In this document: positions 1 through 9,408 of the stretch, in pieces
Position numbering within the stretch: position 1 is the first letter of the stretch
Layout: every line of letters begins with the position of its first letter
Translations under genes and position numbers: made by a program
NCBI GenBank assembly: GCA_009919005.1
Contig: RGCW01000005.1
Span: 1 to 50,138 of the forward strand
DNA length: 50,138 nt
Source of the DNA: Candidatus Aquidulcis sp.
GTDB lineage: Bacteria; Chloroflexota; Limnocylindria; Limnocylindrales; Limnocylindraceae
Direction: 5' to 3'
The notes under the pieces: model-generated
Database searches by the model: none
What the model saw: only the letters and a program-made list of their open reading frames with translations
What the model was told of the DNA's origin: nothing

Positions 1-1484
1 TGGGCGGCGGCCTCTTCCCCCTGATCGCGCGCACCTTCGGAACACCTGAGCGTCGTGCCAGCGACCTTGCTCGGCGGTTGGAGCAGATTCCAGAGTTACT
101 CGATGCAGCGATCGCCGATCTCACTGGTCTCCCTGAATTGAGCGTCCCCGCGGATGATGGTGCGCCGCGACGCAGCGGTGCCGTTCCGCCGACGGGGAGC
201 ATTACACTGCCCGCGCGGCCGATCAGTCGGCTGCACACTGAGACGGCGATCTCGCAAGCGCCTGGCATCGCCGAGCTTGCCGAGCTGGCGGTTACCACAT
301 TCGGAGATTCGCTTCGCGGCCCTGCTGATCTGGCGATCGCTGCGACCCAGCGGTTCGTTGCGCGCTTGGAGCAGGAGGTGCTTCCAAAGAGTTCTGGGGA
401 GGGCCGGTACGGTGCCACTCTGTACGATCGGGCACTTCGTCACACGCTGTTCGGTTCACATGATCGAGCTGCAATCTCCGCCAAGGGCCAACAGGAGTTC
501 GCGGCTGTCCGTGCACGAATGATGGAGATCGCAGAGCGAATCGCCCCAGAGTGGCTCGGCGAGCGCGCACCTGAGGTGCTGGCAGGTGACCGCTCCACAC
601 TCGTCGCAGAGGTGTTGCATGCCATCGGTGAGGATCACTGCGCTCCCGAGGAGCTGCTGGAGCGTTCGCGTGCGGAGACGGCACGATGCGAAGCCTTCAT
701 TAGACGGACTGGGCTCGTGGAACTTCCCAAGGAGCCACTTGAGATCATGTGGACGCCGCTCTTCCTGCGTGCCTACGGTGGCGCATTTCTCGATGCGCCG
801 GGCCCGTTAGATCGAGGCGAGAAGAGCTTCTTTTATGTAACGCCTGCACCAGATGACGCGACGCCCGCGCAAATTGCCTCCAAGATGCGCGAGGACAACA
901 ATCGAATGTTGGCACTGCTGGCGATCCACGAGGCAATCCCTGGTCACTACTTGCAGTTGGCAGCCGCGAACCAGACGCCACGTCCACTTCGAGCAGCCTT
1001 TGGCTCAGGGGTGTTCGCTGAGGGGTGGGCCGTTTATGTGACACAGGTCATGCTTGACGAGGGGTTCGGTGAGGGTGACCTTGCTCTTGAGTTGGTGCAC
1101 TGGAAGTTCTACCTGCGGTGCATTGCCAATGCACTCCTTGACGCCGGGATCCATGCCGAGGGTCGCGATGAGGCTTGGGCGCTCAACCTCATGGTTGGGC
1201 AGAGTTGGCAGGAGGAGGCGGAGGCGAGGGCTAAGTATCTGCGCGCTCGACTCACATCGACGCAGCTCCCAACGTATTTTGTGGGCTCAATGGGCTGCTG
1301 GGAACTTGAGGATCGTGCGCGACGTGTGGCCGGTGGGCCGGCTGCTCATGTCGCTGGAGCGGACCTGCCAGGAAATCGGGTGGAGACCCCAGGGTTCTCG
1401 CGACGTGCGCACCTGAGAGCGATGCTCTCACATGGGACGCCACCGATTCCGCTCCTTGAGCGCCTGCTCGGATTTGCCAAGTAG
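1..1484 (+). CDS. DUF885 family protein (putative metallopeptidase-like), 5' truncated by window edge
   Basis: Open frame continues upstream to base 3 (GGGLFPLIARTFGTPERRASDLARRLEQIPELL...). DUF885 motif LAIHEAIPGHYLQ present. TAG stop at 1482-1484. Confidence 0.85.
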   Translation, partial: GGGLFPLIARTFGTPERRASDLARRLEQIPELLDAAIADLTGLPELSVPADDGAPRRSGAVPPTGSITLPARPISRLHTETAISQAPGIAELAELAVTTFGDSLRGPADLAIAATQRFVARLEQEVLPKSSGEGRYGATLYDRALRHTLFGSHDRAAISAKGQQEFAAVRARMMEIAERIAPEWLGERAPEVLAGDRSTLVAEVLHAIGEDHCAPEELLERSRAETARCEAFIRRTGLVELPKEPLEIMWTPLFLRAYGGAFLDAPGPLDRGEKSFFYVTPAPDDATPAQIASKMREDNNRMLALLAIHEAIPGHYLQLAAANQTPRPLRAAFGSGVFAEGWAVYVTQVMLDEGFGEGDLALELVHWKFYLRCIANALLDAGIHAEGRDEAWALNLMVGQSWQEEAEARAKYLRARLTSTQLPTYFVGSMGCWELEDRARRVAGGPAAHVAGADLPGNRVETPGFSRRAHLRAMLSHGTPPIPLLERLLGFAK

Positions 1485-1490
1485 GCAGGG

Positions 1491-3683
1491 CTACGCGGAG
1501 AGTCCCTCTTCTGCGGTCATGTCGCGACTCAACGTTGCGGCGAACTGGGTGCGCACGGTGAAACTCCCGTTCGGTGTGAGTTCGAGGTTGTGGAGTAGGT
1601 GGAGCGAACTCCCCTGATAGACCCGCTCAAAGCCACCCTCCGAGTTGGAGATCGTCTCTATCGGTGACCACGCCGCGCTGGCGTGCGGCTCGGTGGTCGT
1701 CGACAGCGCAATGCCGAGATAATCGTTTCCCGAGTGCAGTGGCGCTCCTGCCGGCGCCTCGCCCGACCGGTCGTGCGCGGTGCGAACACCAGCGACAGTC
1801 CAATGTGCAGCAGGATTGCCGCCCCCTCCGAGGAGCATGAGATTCCACTCCTCATCGAGGACTGTGCTCAGTGATGGCCCGCCGAGGTGGGCCAGTGTTG
1901 TCTCGACCGTAATGATGGGATCCATTCGCCCGCCAGTCAGCCGAATAGTTCTGGTCGCGGATAGAGAAGTCGTGCCAACCGTTGCGTTCGCAATCAGAGT
2001 CACCTGTTGATCGTCGTAGATGGACACCCCCCACGCGCAGTGCAGGAAACTACCAGAGGCGGTGGCTGTGCCCGCAGCGATCGCGCGTCCGTCGGTGCCT
2101 GCTGGATAGAGTCGGAGAAGTGCAGAGCGGCGTTCATGGTCGTCGTAGATCAACTTTGCGGCGAGGCCGGGCTCCTTGACGGCCACAATGTCGTGGATTG
2201 AGGCAACCGCCCCCTCTTCAGCTGCCGCTGGCGCTGATCCACCCGCCGCTTCGATCGCGGCATGGGCACGCAACTTCTCGTGATAGGCCTCTGGTCGTCG
2301 GCGCAGTACAGCGAGCAGGGCATGGTGGGGGGCGCGGAGATCGATGGCGGTGATCGCGCCACCATCGGCAGGGTCGATCTGGAGTCGGGCGCCCGCATTC
2401 GCAATCTGGATCTCGGGGGCGCCATCAAGGTCAAGGTCACTCACCAGCGCGGGGAGCGACTGGCTGTTGCCGCTGCGCCGATAGGTGCCATCAGCGATGT
2501 CCTCTGCGGCGATCAGATGCTCGAAGGTGGCCAGGCGCATATGCGTGATGTACACCCCGCCGAAGAGGCCGTGCCAGTAGCAGTCGTTTGACTGGCCACG
2601 ATGCAAATGATCCTCGGCTGCAACCTTCGCTGCGCCGCTGGGCATTGCCGCAACCTTGGCGCTGGTGCGCAGCATCTGTTTATGTAGGTCGTTGATCTCG
2701 GTGTACTTCACCTGGAAGTTGCGCCAGAAGCCGCCTCGGAGATAGCGCGCCTCAGGGCGCCCCTCATCCTGTGCGGCGTGCAACATGGGTCCGAAGATCT
2801 GCGATTCGTTCGGGGGCAACACCCAGTCACCCATCTCGGCGTACGACGAGGTAGGAATGTAGACCCGCCCAATTGGACCGCGCTCGTCGAGCCAGCGTGA
2901 TGGTGTCGTGGTCGTCAGCCACGTGGCGTTCTGTTCTAGGGCGGTGAAGAATTTCTCAACCCACTGCCCCTCGCCCCAACAGTGATCCCAGGTTGTCGGC
3001 CACGAGCCAAACTTCTCCCCATCGTCGCCCATCGTTCCAATTCGATCACCCTCGGGTGTGGCGTGTTCACGCAGGTACTCGATGATGCTCTCAACGGTGC
3101 CAAAGGGGATGCGGTAGCGCAGCCCCTGTTCAGTGCCGAAGACGGTGAGGGGCTTCCCCTCGTCTTCGGTGAGATACGCACCCCACAGGGCATCTTCGGG
3201 GATTGCGGCCGCCCGAAAGTGTGCGTCATCAAGGATCGTCCATCGATAACCGCCATCGTGGAGCGCCGCTGGAAGTGAGGGCTCCCAAACCCGTTCGGCG
3301 AGCCAGGCACCCTCTGGGGCAACGCCGACGAGCTCCTTGATTCGCGACCGCATGCGGCGAAGTTGGGCGATGCGATCAGCGGCGGGGAGTGATGCCAAGA
3401 TTGGCTCGTAGAGGCCGCCACCGACAATCTCAACCTGCTCGCGTTCTACAAGTGCTCGTACGCGCTGCAAGAACTCCGGATGCGCCGCCGCGAACCATTC
3501 CAAGAGAGGACCGGTGTAGTGGAGCGAGAGTCGTACCGTTGGATGACGCTCCAGTGCCTCAATCATCGGGAGATACGCCTTCTCGTAGATCTCGTCGAAG
3601 ACCCAGCCGAAGTTGCCAACCGGTTGATGGTTGTGCAGGGTGAGCGCGAGAGAGATGCGACGGGGTGCGTTGCTAGTGCTCAT
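1491..3683 (-). CDS. Glycoside hydrolase family 57 protein (alpha-amylase / 4-alpha-glucanotransferase-like)
   Basis: N-terminus SLALTLHNHQPVGNFGWVFDEIYEKAYLPMIEALERHP is typical of GH57. Length and C-terminal beta domain fit the family. Confidence 0.88.
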   Translation of the reverse strand: MSTSNAPRRISLALTLHNHQPVGNFGWVFDEIYEKAYLPMIEALERHPTVRLSLHYTGPLLEWFAAAHPEFLQRVRALVEREQVEIVGGGLYEPILASLPAADRIAQLRRMRSRIKELVGVAPEGAWLAERVWEPSLPAALHDGGYRWTILDDAHFRAAAIPEDALWGAYLTEDEGKPLTVFGTEQGLRYRIPFGTVESIIEYLREHATPEGDRIGTMGDDGEKFGSWPTTWDHCWGEGQWVEKFFTALEQNATWLTTTTPSRWLDERGPIGRVYIPTSSYAEMGDWVLPPNESQIFGPMLHAAQDEGRPEARYLRGGFWRNFQVKYTEINDLHKQMLRTSAKVAAMPSGAAKVAAEDHLHRGQSNDCYWHGLFGGVYITHMRLATFEHLIAAEDIADGTYRRSGNSQSLPALVSDLDLDGAPEIQIANAGARLQIDPADGGAITAIDLRAPHHALLAVLRRRPEAYHEKLRAHAAIEAAGGSAPAAAEEGAVASIHDIVAVKEPGLAAKLIYDDHERRSALLRLYPAGTDGRAIAAGTATASGSFLHCAWGVSIYDDQQVTLIANATVGTTSLSATRTIRLTGGRMDPIITVETTLAHLGGPSLSTVLDEEWNLMLLGGGGNPAAHWTVAGVRTAHDRSGEAPAGAPLHSGNDYLGIALSTTTEPHASAAWSPIETISNSEGGFERVYQGSSLHLLHNLELTPNGSFTVRTQFAATLSRDMTAEEGLSA

Positions 3684-3692
3684 GGTGAGAGG

Positions 3693-5873
3693 TTAGCGGT
3701 GAGCCCCCGTTTGCGGGGCGCTCGCGGGCAGATAGAGTCGCTCGCAGTACTCGTGGAGCATCCGTGTGGTGCTGAAGCGCCAGAGCGTGCTGCCGATTGA
3801 GGCACGCGCTAGATCAAGCCAGGCGGTGGGTAGGCCATCCGCCCCGCGATCGTAGAAGCGCGGAGCCACCTCGCCCTCAAGAATGCGGTAGAGGCTCTCG
3901 GCGTCGCTCTCATCTTGCAGCAGCTCATCTGGGTTGATCGAGGTGTCGCCAATTGCATAGCCGTTCGATCCGGTGAATCCCTCATCCCACCAACCATCAA
4001 GGATCGAGACATTGACGGCGCCGTTCGCTGCGGCCTTCATCCCCGATGTTCCTGACGCCTCAAGAGGGCGTCGCGGCGTGTTGAGCCACACGTCGCAACC
4101 TGCAACGAGGTAGCGCGCGGTACGCATGTCGTAGTCCTCCATGACAAAGATTCGACCACGGAACGCATCACTTCGACTCTTCTCCCAGATGTCGCGGATC
4201 ACCTCTTGCCCAGCCCGATCGGCGGGATGTGCCTTTCCGGCAAAGACGATCTGCACGGGACGCTCACTGTCGTTCACGATCCGTTCTAGTCGGTCGAGAT
4301 CAGTAAAGAGGAGATTGGCACGTTTATATGTGGCAAAGCGTCGAGCAAAGCCTATGGTCAGCACCGTTGGATCAAAGAACTGATCAGCTTGACGAAGCGC
4401 CTCTGGCGACTCGCCATGACGCGCGAGTTGCCGACGTATGGAGCTGCGCAAGAAGTCACCGAGCGCCTCCTTCTGACGGCGATGCGCATCCCACCAGGCG
4501 AGTGCATCAACACTGCCGAGGCGCTCCCAGAAGGCTGAGGCTTCTGGCCCAGCGGTATCGAGCTGGTCCAGGTCGGCATTGAGGAAGCGTTCATATACGG
4601 CGCGAGTTTCACGACCAGCCCAGGTGGGCATATGTACCCCGTTGGTGATCCCGAGGATCGTCGAGCCCGTGACTGGAGACCAGGTGGCGTTTGCAGTCTC
4701 GGCGTGGAGCTTGCTTACGGCATTTGCCCCGCGGCTTAGTCGAAGGGAGAGGGCGGTCATATCGAACGTTGCTCGGTCGCCCTCGGCGCCGACCGCTAAG
4801 TCAAGGACGCGCTGCATGGGGACGCCGCCAGAGTCCGCCTCGCCAGTGCCATCGCAGAGTGGACCAACGACCCGCTTGACGAGATCAACGTCAAACTTCT
4901 CGTTACCGGCAGATACCGGCGTATGGATCGTGAATACGGTGCTGCGCTTTACCCGCTCTAGGGCGGTCTCGAGGGGCTCACCCGCAACGACAAACTCTCG
5001 TGCCCGTTCGATCAGGTTCAGGGCGGAGTGGCCTTCGTTCAAATGGAAGACCGACGGTGCAACGCCGAGTGATCGCAAGGCGCGAATGCCGCCGACGCCG
5101 AGCACCATCTCTTGATGGAGTCGCATCTCGCGACCGCGCACATAAAGGATGTGGGTAATGGGGCGATCTGCCTCGCTGTTTGCCGAGATGTCGGTATCGA
5201 GGAGCAGCACGGGAACACGGCCAATCTGCGCGATCCACACCGCCGCCGAAACCCGTCGATCGCCGAGCGGAATCGAGACGACGAGCTGCTCACCATTCGC
5301 CCCTGCCGCGCGAACGAGCGGTAGCAGCGAGAGGTCAACCTCAGGGTAGGCATGCTCCTGGTGGCCGTCTGCATCGATGGTTTGGCGGAAGTATCCGCGA
5401 CGGTAGAGGAGGCCGACGCCAACCAGCGGGAGAGCCATATCTGAGGCGGCCTTCATGTGGTCACCCGCCAAGATGCCCAGGCCGCCAGAGTAGAGCGTGA
5501 TGCTCTCATGCCAACCAAACTCGGCGCAGAAGTAGGCAATAGGGTTGGTCAGGTTTGCGCCGTGTGTCCGAGGAAACCAGTGGTCACTCCCACTCGCCAT
5601 GTAGTTGTCAAAGGCGGCCACTACCTCATCAACCTGGATCAAGAATTTTGGGTCCTCGAGAAGAGGCTCCCAATCGATGGGGCCAGAACAGACCGTGACG
5701 GGGTTGCGCGTCGCGATCCAACGCGGCTCGTGAATCCGGCGGAAGAGGGCGCGTGCTTCTGGGTGCCACGACCACCAGAGGTTGTATGAGACGCGGCGAA
5801 GACCTTCAAGGCGAGGAGGGACTCGGAAGGATTCGGGGGTCGGCAGTGCGCGCAGCACGACAGCGTTCGTCAC
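3693..5873 (-). CDS. glgP: Alpha-glucan (glycogen) phosphorylase, GT35, DUF3417-containing
   Basis: N-terminus RRVSYNLWWSWHPEARALFRRI, plus NPIAYFCAEFGWHESITLYSGGLGILAGDH and EASGTSGMKAAANGAVNVSILDGWWDE. GTG start at 5873 preferred over 5894: AGGAGG SD lies 7 nt upstream. Confidence 0.9.
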   Translation of the reverse strand: MTNAVVLRALPTPESFRVPPRLEGLRRVSYNLWWSWHPEARALFRRIHEPRWIATRNPVTVCSGPIDWEPLLEDPKFLIQVDEVVAAFDNYMASGSDHWFPRTHGANLTNPIAYFCAEFGWHESITLYSGGLGILAGDHMKAASDMALPLVGVGLLYRRGYFRQTIDADGHQEHAYPEVDLSLLPLVRAAGANGEQLVVSIPLGDRRVSAAVWIAQIGRVPVLLLDTDISANSEADRPITHILYVRGREMRLHQEMVLGVGGIRALRSLGVAPSVFHLNEGHSALNLIERAREFVVAGEPLETALERVKRSTVFTIHTPVSAGNEKFDVDLVKRVVGPLCDGTGEADSGGVPMQRVLDLAVGAEGDRATFDMTALSLRLSRGANAVSKLHAETANATWSPVTGSTILGITNGVHMPTWAGRETRAVYERFLNADLDQLDTAGPEASAFWERLGSVDALAWWDAHRRQKEALGDFLRSSIRRQLARHGESPEALRQADQFFDPTVLTIGFARRFATYKRANLLFTDLDRLERIVNDSERPVQIVFAGKAHPADRAGQEVIRDIWEKSRSDAFRGRIFVMEDYDMRTARYLVAGCDVWLNTPRRPLEASGTSGMKAAANGAVNVSILDGWWDEGFTGSNGYAIGDTSINPDELLQDESDAESLYRILEGEVAPRFYDRGADGLPTAWLDLARASIGSTLWRFSTTRMLHEYCERLYLPASAPQTGAHR

Positions 5874-5936
5874 TGATCTGCCTCCTCCCCCCAAACGGCC
5901 CCTGCGCCGTGCGGCGACTCGTGGCTCGGGCGGATT

Positions 5937-7313
5937 CTAGCGCCCGCCGCGCCCCTGACGCTCGGCGTCGGTCTCTGGGTACGAGGCGGGGGCCGAGAGG
6001 GCCGCGGTCGCTGCGGCGGAGTATGCCGAGTCTGTCGGGCTTGACGAGCCTTTCACCGTGACCGACTTCGCGCCAACGGGCGGCTGTTCGGTGGCAGGCA
6101 GGATGGAACGACCAGGGAGCCTATGCTCCAGCTTCACCGTGACGTCGTAATCCTCACAGATGTCGAGGAATGGATCCGGATCCATCATGTCGGGCGACTT
6201 CACACCAGCACCACCCCATACACCCTCGGCGATGAGCTCCATGGCCATCACCGGCATCACCCCGGTTTGCCAGGCAACTGGCTGCAGGTTGTAGCGCCCC
6301 ATCGTCTCCGCAGCATCACACACCTGATAGTGGAAGGTTTCGCGCGGGCGACCATCTTTGGTTCCGCCTACGAGGGTCCCAACGATCGCGCGTCCAACCA
6401 TGCTGTTCCCCAAGGTTGCAGGATCAGGTGAGAGTGCACCGATCACATCGCGTGGAGCGACCTTCACCCCTTTAACGTTAATAGGATTCTTGCCATCCAA
6501 GCCAAGACGGTGAAGCAGTTGTAGCGTTTCTATGAAGTCTGCGCCGAGTGCGTACTTAAAGGTGATGACATCCGACTTCATACTGCGCGGAAGTTGTACG
6601 ACCTCCTCGTGTTCAACGTTGACGCACATCACTGGCCCAACGCCTTCGGGGAAGACGAAGTCTTCTGGTTCGCTGAATGGTTCACGAACCTCAATCTTGC
6701 CTCCGCGCCAAACGATCGGCGGGTTCAAGCACTCTTCAATTACTGTCCAGAGGCTGAAGACCGTGGCAAATGGATAGCCCTCAATGCGCAGGTCGCCTCC
6801 GTCGCGCACGTGGACAGCGGAGACTTCATCAAAGGTCCACTTCTTTGCGTACGCGGCGAAGATGTTGGAGAGGCCAGGGTCCATTCCCATTCCGATCAGC
6901 GCCAGCCTGCCACGATCTTCCCAGAGCTTCTTTCGCTCCTCTTGATAGTCACCGAGCATCACTCCTGGAACCGTGTAGGGGTTCATCGCATCAGGAACCG
7001 AGAGGCTGGTCGCCATGTCGATGTAGTGCACTCCGGCCTCAAGCGCGGCGTCGAAGACGGTTGGGACGAAGCGTGGATCAACGGCATTGAGCACCAGATC
7101 CGCCTTGGAGATTGCGATCAGCTCCTTCAGTTGCGCGGCGTTCCCAGCGTCAACCTGCGCCACTCGATACCCAACGCCCACGGCGTCGGCAACGGTTCGT
7201 GCGCGATCCAACGAGTAATCCGCAAGGGTGAGGGTGCCCAGCCATTTCTTCCCTTTGATGAGGTGGGCAATCGCCTCGCCGACCGTGCCGGTTCCAACCA
7301 AGAGAACGTTCAT
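5937..7313 (-). CDS. Saccharopine dehydrogenase-like NAD(P)-binding protein
   Basis: N-terminal Rossmann motif MNVLLVGTGTVGEAIAHLI; whole protein resembles the saccharopine dehydrogenase family. Confidence 0.8.
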   Translation of the reverse strand: MNVLLVGTGTVGEAIAHLIKGKKWLGTLTLADYSLDRARTVADAVGVGYRVAQVDAGNAAQLKELIAISKADLVLNAVDPRFVPTVFDAALEAGVHYIDMATSLSVPDAMNPYTVPGVMLGDYQEERKKLWEDRGRLALIGMGMDPGLSNIFAAYAKKWTFDEVSAVHVRDGGDLRIEGYPFATVFSLWTVIEECLNPPIVWRGGKIEVREPFSEPEDFVFPEGVGPVMCVNVEHEEVVQLPRSMKSDVITFKYALGADFIETLQLLHRLGLDGKNPINVKGVKVAPRDVIGALSPDPATLGNSMVGRAIVGTLVGGTKDGRPRETFHYQVCDAAETMGRYNLQPVAWQTGVMPVMAMELIAEGVWGGAGVKSPDMMDPDPFLDICEDYDVTVKLEHRLPGRSILPATEQPPVGAKSVTVKGSSSPTDSAYSAAATAALSAPASYPETDAERQGRGGR

Positions 7314-7519
7314 CGCTTCGTGCCTTTCACGCGGGGGCCCAGGAAGCCGGGCTGCACCCGCACCAGGGGAACCCGCCGAGGGCTCAACCCAGTTGCTGTG
7401 GTCAGCCTACGCCTCCCCCCCGGGGGGTCGTCAAACGACCCGGAGGTCGTGCGGGGGGAGGGTCGTATACTGAGTGAAGGCGACACATGCCGCCACAGGT
7501 GCAGCTCAAGGGGGACGCC

Positions 7520-8083
7520 ATGGAAGGACTACTACCAGTTCTGGTGATCGTTGGTGTGCTCGCACTCGTTGCGATCTCCGCATTCAACGGCTTGGTCAAT
7601 GGACGCAATCGAGTCGATGAAGCACTCGGGCAGATCCAGGTGCAGTTGAAGCGTCGCTATGACCTGATCCCAAACCTTGTCGATGCCGTTAAGGGGCAGA
7701 TGGGCTTTGAGAAGGGTGTCCTTGAAAGCGTGACCGCGGCGCGTGCAGCCGCAGTCAACGCGGGCACCTCTGGCGACACTGCGGCACAGGCGAAGGCGGA
7801 GAACATGTTGACCTCGTCGCTCCGCACCCTCTTTGCCAACGTCGAGGCATATCCAACACTCAAGTCAAATGAGAATGTGATTCAGTTGCAAGAGCAGCTC
7901 ACCTCCACAGAGAACCAGATCGGCTTCAGCCGTCAGCACTACAACGCGACGGTCCTCTCGTATAACAATTCGGTACAGACCTTCCCGGGGCTGCTCTTCG
8001 CTGGGGCCTTCGGATTCACGAAGCGTGATTTCTTTGACGCACCCGACTCCGAGGAGGCCGTCCCGAAGGTCAACCTTTCGTAG
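7520..8083 (+). CDS. lemA: LemA family protein
   Basis: N-terminal TM, then NGLVNGRNRVDEALGQIQVQLKRRYDLIPNLVDAVKG; C-terminal FPGLLFAGAFGFTKRDFFDAP. Start ATG 7520 with purine-rich SD. Confidence 0.92.
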   Translation: MEGLLPVLVIVGVLALVAISAFNGLVNGRNRVDEALGQIQVQLKRRYDLIPNLVDAVKGQMGFEKGVLESVTAARAAAVNAGTSGDTAAQAKAENMLTSSLRTLFANVEAYPTLKSNENVIQLQEQLTSTENQIGFSRQHYNATVLSYNNSVQTFPGLLFAGAFGFTKRDFFDAPDSEEAVPKVNLS

Positions 8084-8106
8084 GCACGAGGCGCACGAGA
8101 GAGCCC

Positions 8107-9069
8107 GTGGCGACCTTCTATGACCTTGCGGCGGCGAACCGACGTAAGTCACTGCTGCTGGTGCTCATTGTTGTTGGGATCCTCGCCGCCTTTGGGGCGA
8201 GCGCTGGGATCGCGTTAAGCGGCAGCATTGAGGGTGGTGCCCCCGTCGCTGTAGGCGCGTTTGTTGTCGGATTCCTGCTGACACTCGGCGCCTATTTCAG
8301 TGGTGACAAGGCGGTCTTGGCCGCCGCTGGAGCCAAAGAGCTTGATCCATCGGCTGGCCGCGAGGAACTCGAGCTCGACAACATCGTGAGTGAACTCTCT
8401 CTTGCTGCGAACCTACCAAAGCCCAAGGTCTACACGATCAACGACACCGCGTTGAATGCGTTTGCCACGGGGCGCGATCCACAGCATGCCAGCATCGCCG
8501 TCACCGAGGGTCTGATGCGCACCCTCGATCGCGAAGAGATGAGCGGCGTGATTGCCCACGAGCTTTCTCACATACGAAACTTCGATATTCGCTATGGCCT
8601 ACTTGTTGCGGCGCTGGTGGGCTCACTCGCGTTGCTCAGTGACCTCGTTATGCGCTGGGCCTTCTGGGGTGGCGGTCGCCGACGCGGCAACGATCGCGAA
8701 GGGGGTAACGGACTGCAGGCTATCTTTATCGTGGTGACGATCATCCTTGCCATCCTCGCCCCCATTGCGGCTCGGCTTGTGCAGCTCGCCGTTTCACGTC
8801 AACGGGAATACCTTGCAGATGCGTCGGGCGTTGAGCTCACACGCAATCCCGTCGGACTTGAGCGTGCGCTTGCAAAACTCGCAGGAGATCGGGAGGTTCT
8901 TGAGGTTGCAACCAAGGCCACGGCACACCTCTACATCATCAATCCGGTGAAGCACTTTGAGGAGCGTTCGGCTGGGTTTCTTGCGACCCATCCGCCACTG
9001 GTCGATCGGATCAACCGGTTGCGCGCTCTCCGCCGAGCGAAGCCTCTAGAGTCGCTGGCCGAACGCTAG
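8107..9069 (+). CDS. htpX: M48 family zinc metalloprotease HtpX
   Basis: HEXXH motif VIAHELSHIRNFD, multiple TM segments, directly downstream of LemA; GTG start. Confidence 0.92.
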   Translation: MATFYDLAAANRRKSLLLVLIVVGILAAFGASAGIALSGSIEGGAPVAVGAFVVGFLLTLGAYFSGDKAVLAAAGAKELDPSAGREELELDNIVSELSLAANLPKPKVYTINDTALNAFATGRDPQHASIAVTEGLMRTLDREEMSGVIAHELSHIRNFDIRYGLLVAALVGSLALLSDLVMRWAFWGGGRRRGNDREGGNGLQAIFIVVTIILAILAPIAARLVQLAVSRQREYLADASGVELTRNPVGLERALAKLAGDREVLEVATKATAHLYIINPVKHFEERSAGFLATHPPLVDRINRLRALRRAKPLESLAER

Positions 9070-9284
9070 TTGCGGCACTCGCGCACCCAGGCGGACCACT
9101 GATCGGGGTAGACCTCTGAATAGCGCGGCCCGTTGCGATCGTTAAAGAGTCGGATCAGGCCCTCGCGGCGCTCGCACTCCGCCAGATGGAGTGAGGTCAG
9201 TAGGAGAGCGGCCAGAAGCAGGATCGCGATCAGACCGACGGAGAGCCCAAGCCACCGGCCCTGACGATCGCCGTAGTCATCCAT
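9066..9284 (-). CDS. Small single-TM hypothetical protein (72 aa)
   Basis: ORF with SD-like AAGGAGAAGG upstream of ATG; TM segment GLSVGLIAILLLAALLLTSLHLA. Convergent with htpX with a 4-nt CTAG overlap. Confidence 0.55.
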   Translation of the reverse strand: MDDYGDRQGRWLGLSVGLIAILLLAALLLTSLHLAECERREGLIRLFNDRNGPRYSEVYPDQWSAWVRECRN

Positions 9285-9312
9285 GCCTTCTCCTTGCTAT
9301 CGTGTGCACATT

Positions 9313-9385
9313 GCGGGAGTAGCTCAGTTGGTAGAGCACTTGCCTTCCAAGCAAGATGTCGCGAGTTCGAGCCTCGTCTCCCGCT
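9313..9385 (+). tRNA. tRNA-Gly (TCC), CCA encoded at 9386-9388
   Basis: Cloverleaf: acceptor GCGGGAG/CTCCCGC, D-arm GCTC..GAGC, anticodon stem CTTGC/GCAAG with loop CTTCCAA, T-arm GCGAG TTCGAGC CTCGT. Confidence 0.95.
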
Positions 9386-9408
9386 CCAATCGTGTTCTGC
9401 GCTGGCGC

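Noticed and set aside
7416-7427. CCCCCCGGGGGG as terminator
   Set aside because: No loop and no T-tract; it lies in a divergent promoter region. Kept only as part of the regulatory finding.
6594-7547. 317-aa plus-strand ORF
   Set aside because: Antisense to the saccharopine dehydrogenase-like gene and overlapping the lemA start; no domain features.
8107-9069. LemA-HtpX pairing as novel
   Set aside because: LemA followed by an M48 HtpX protease is a widely conserved gene pair.
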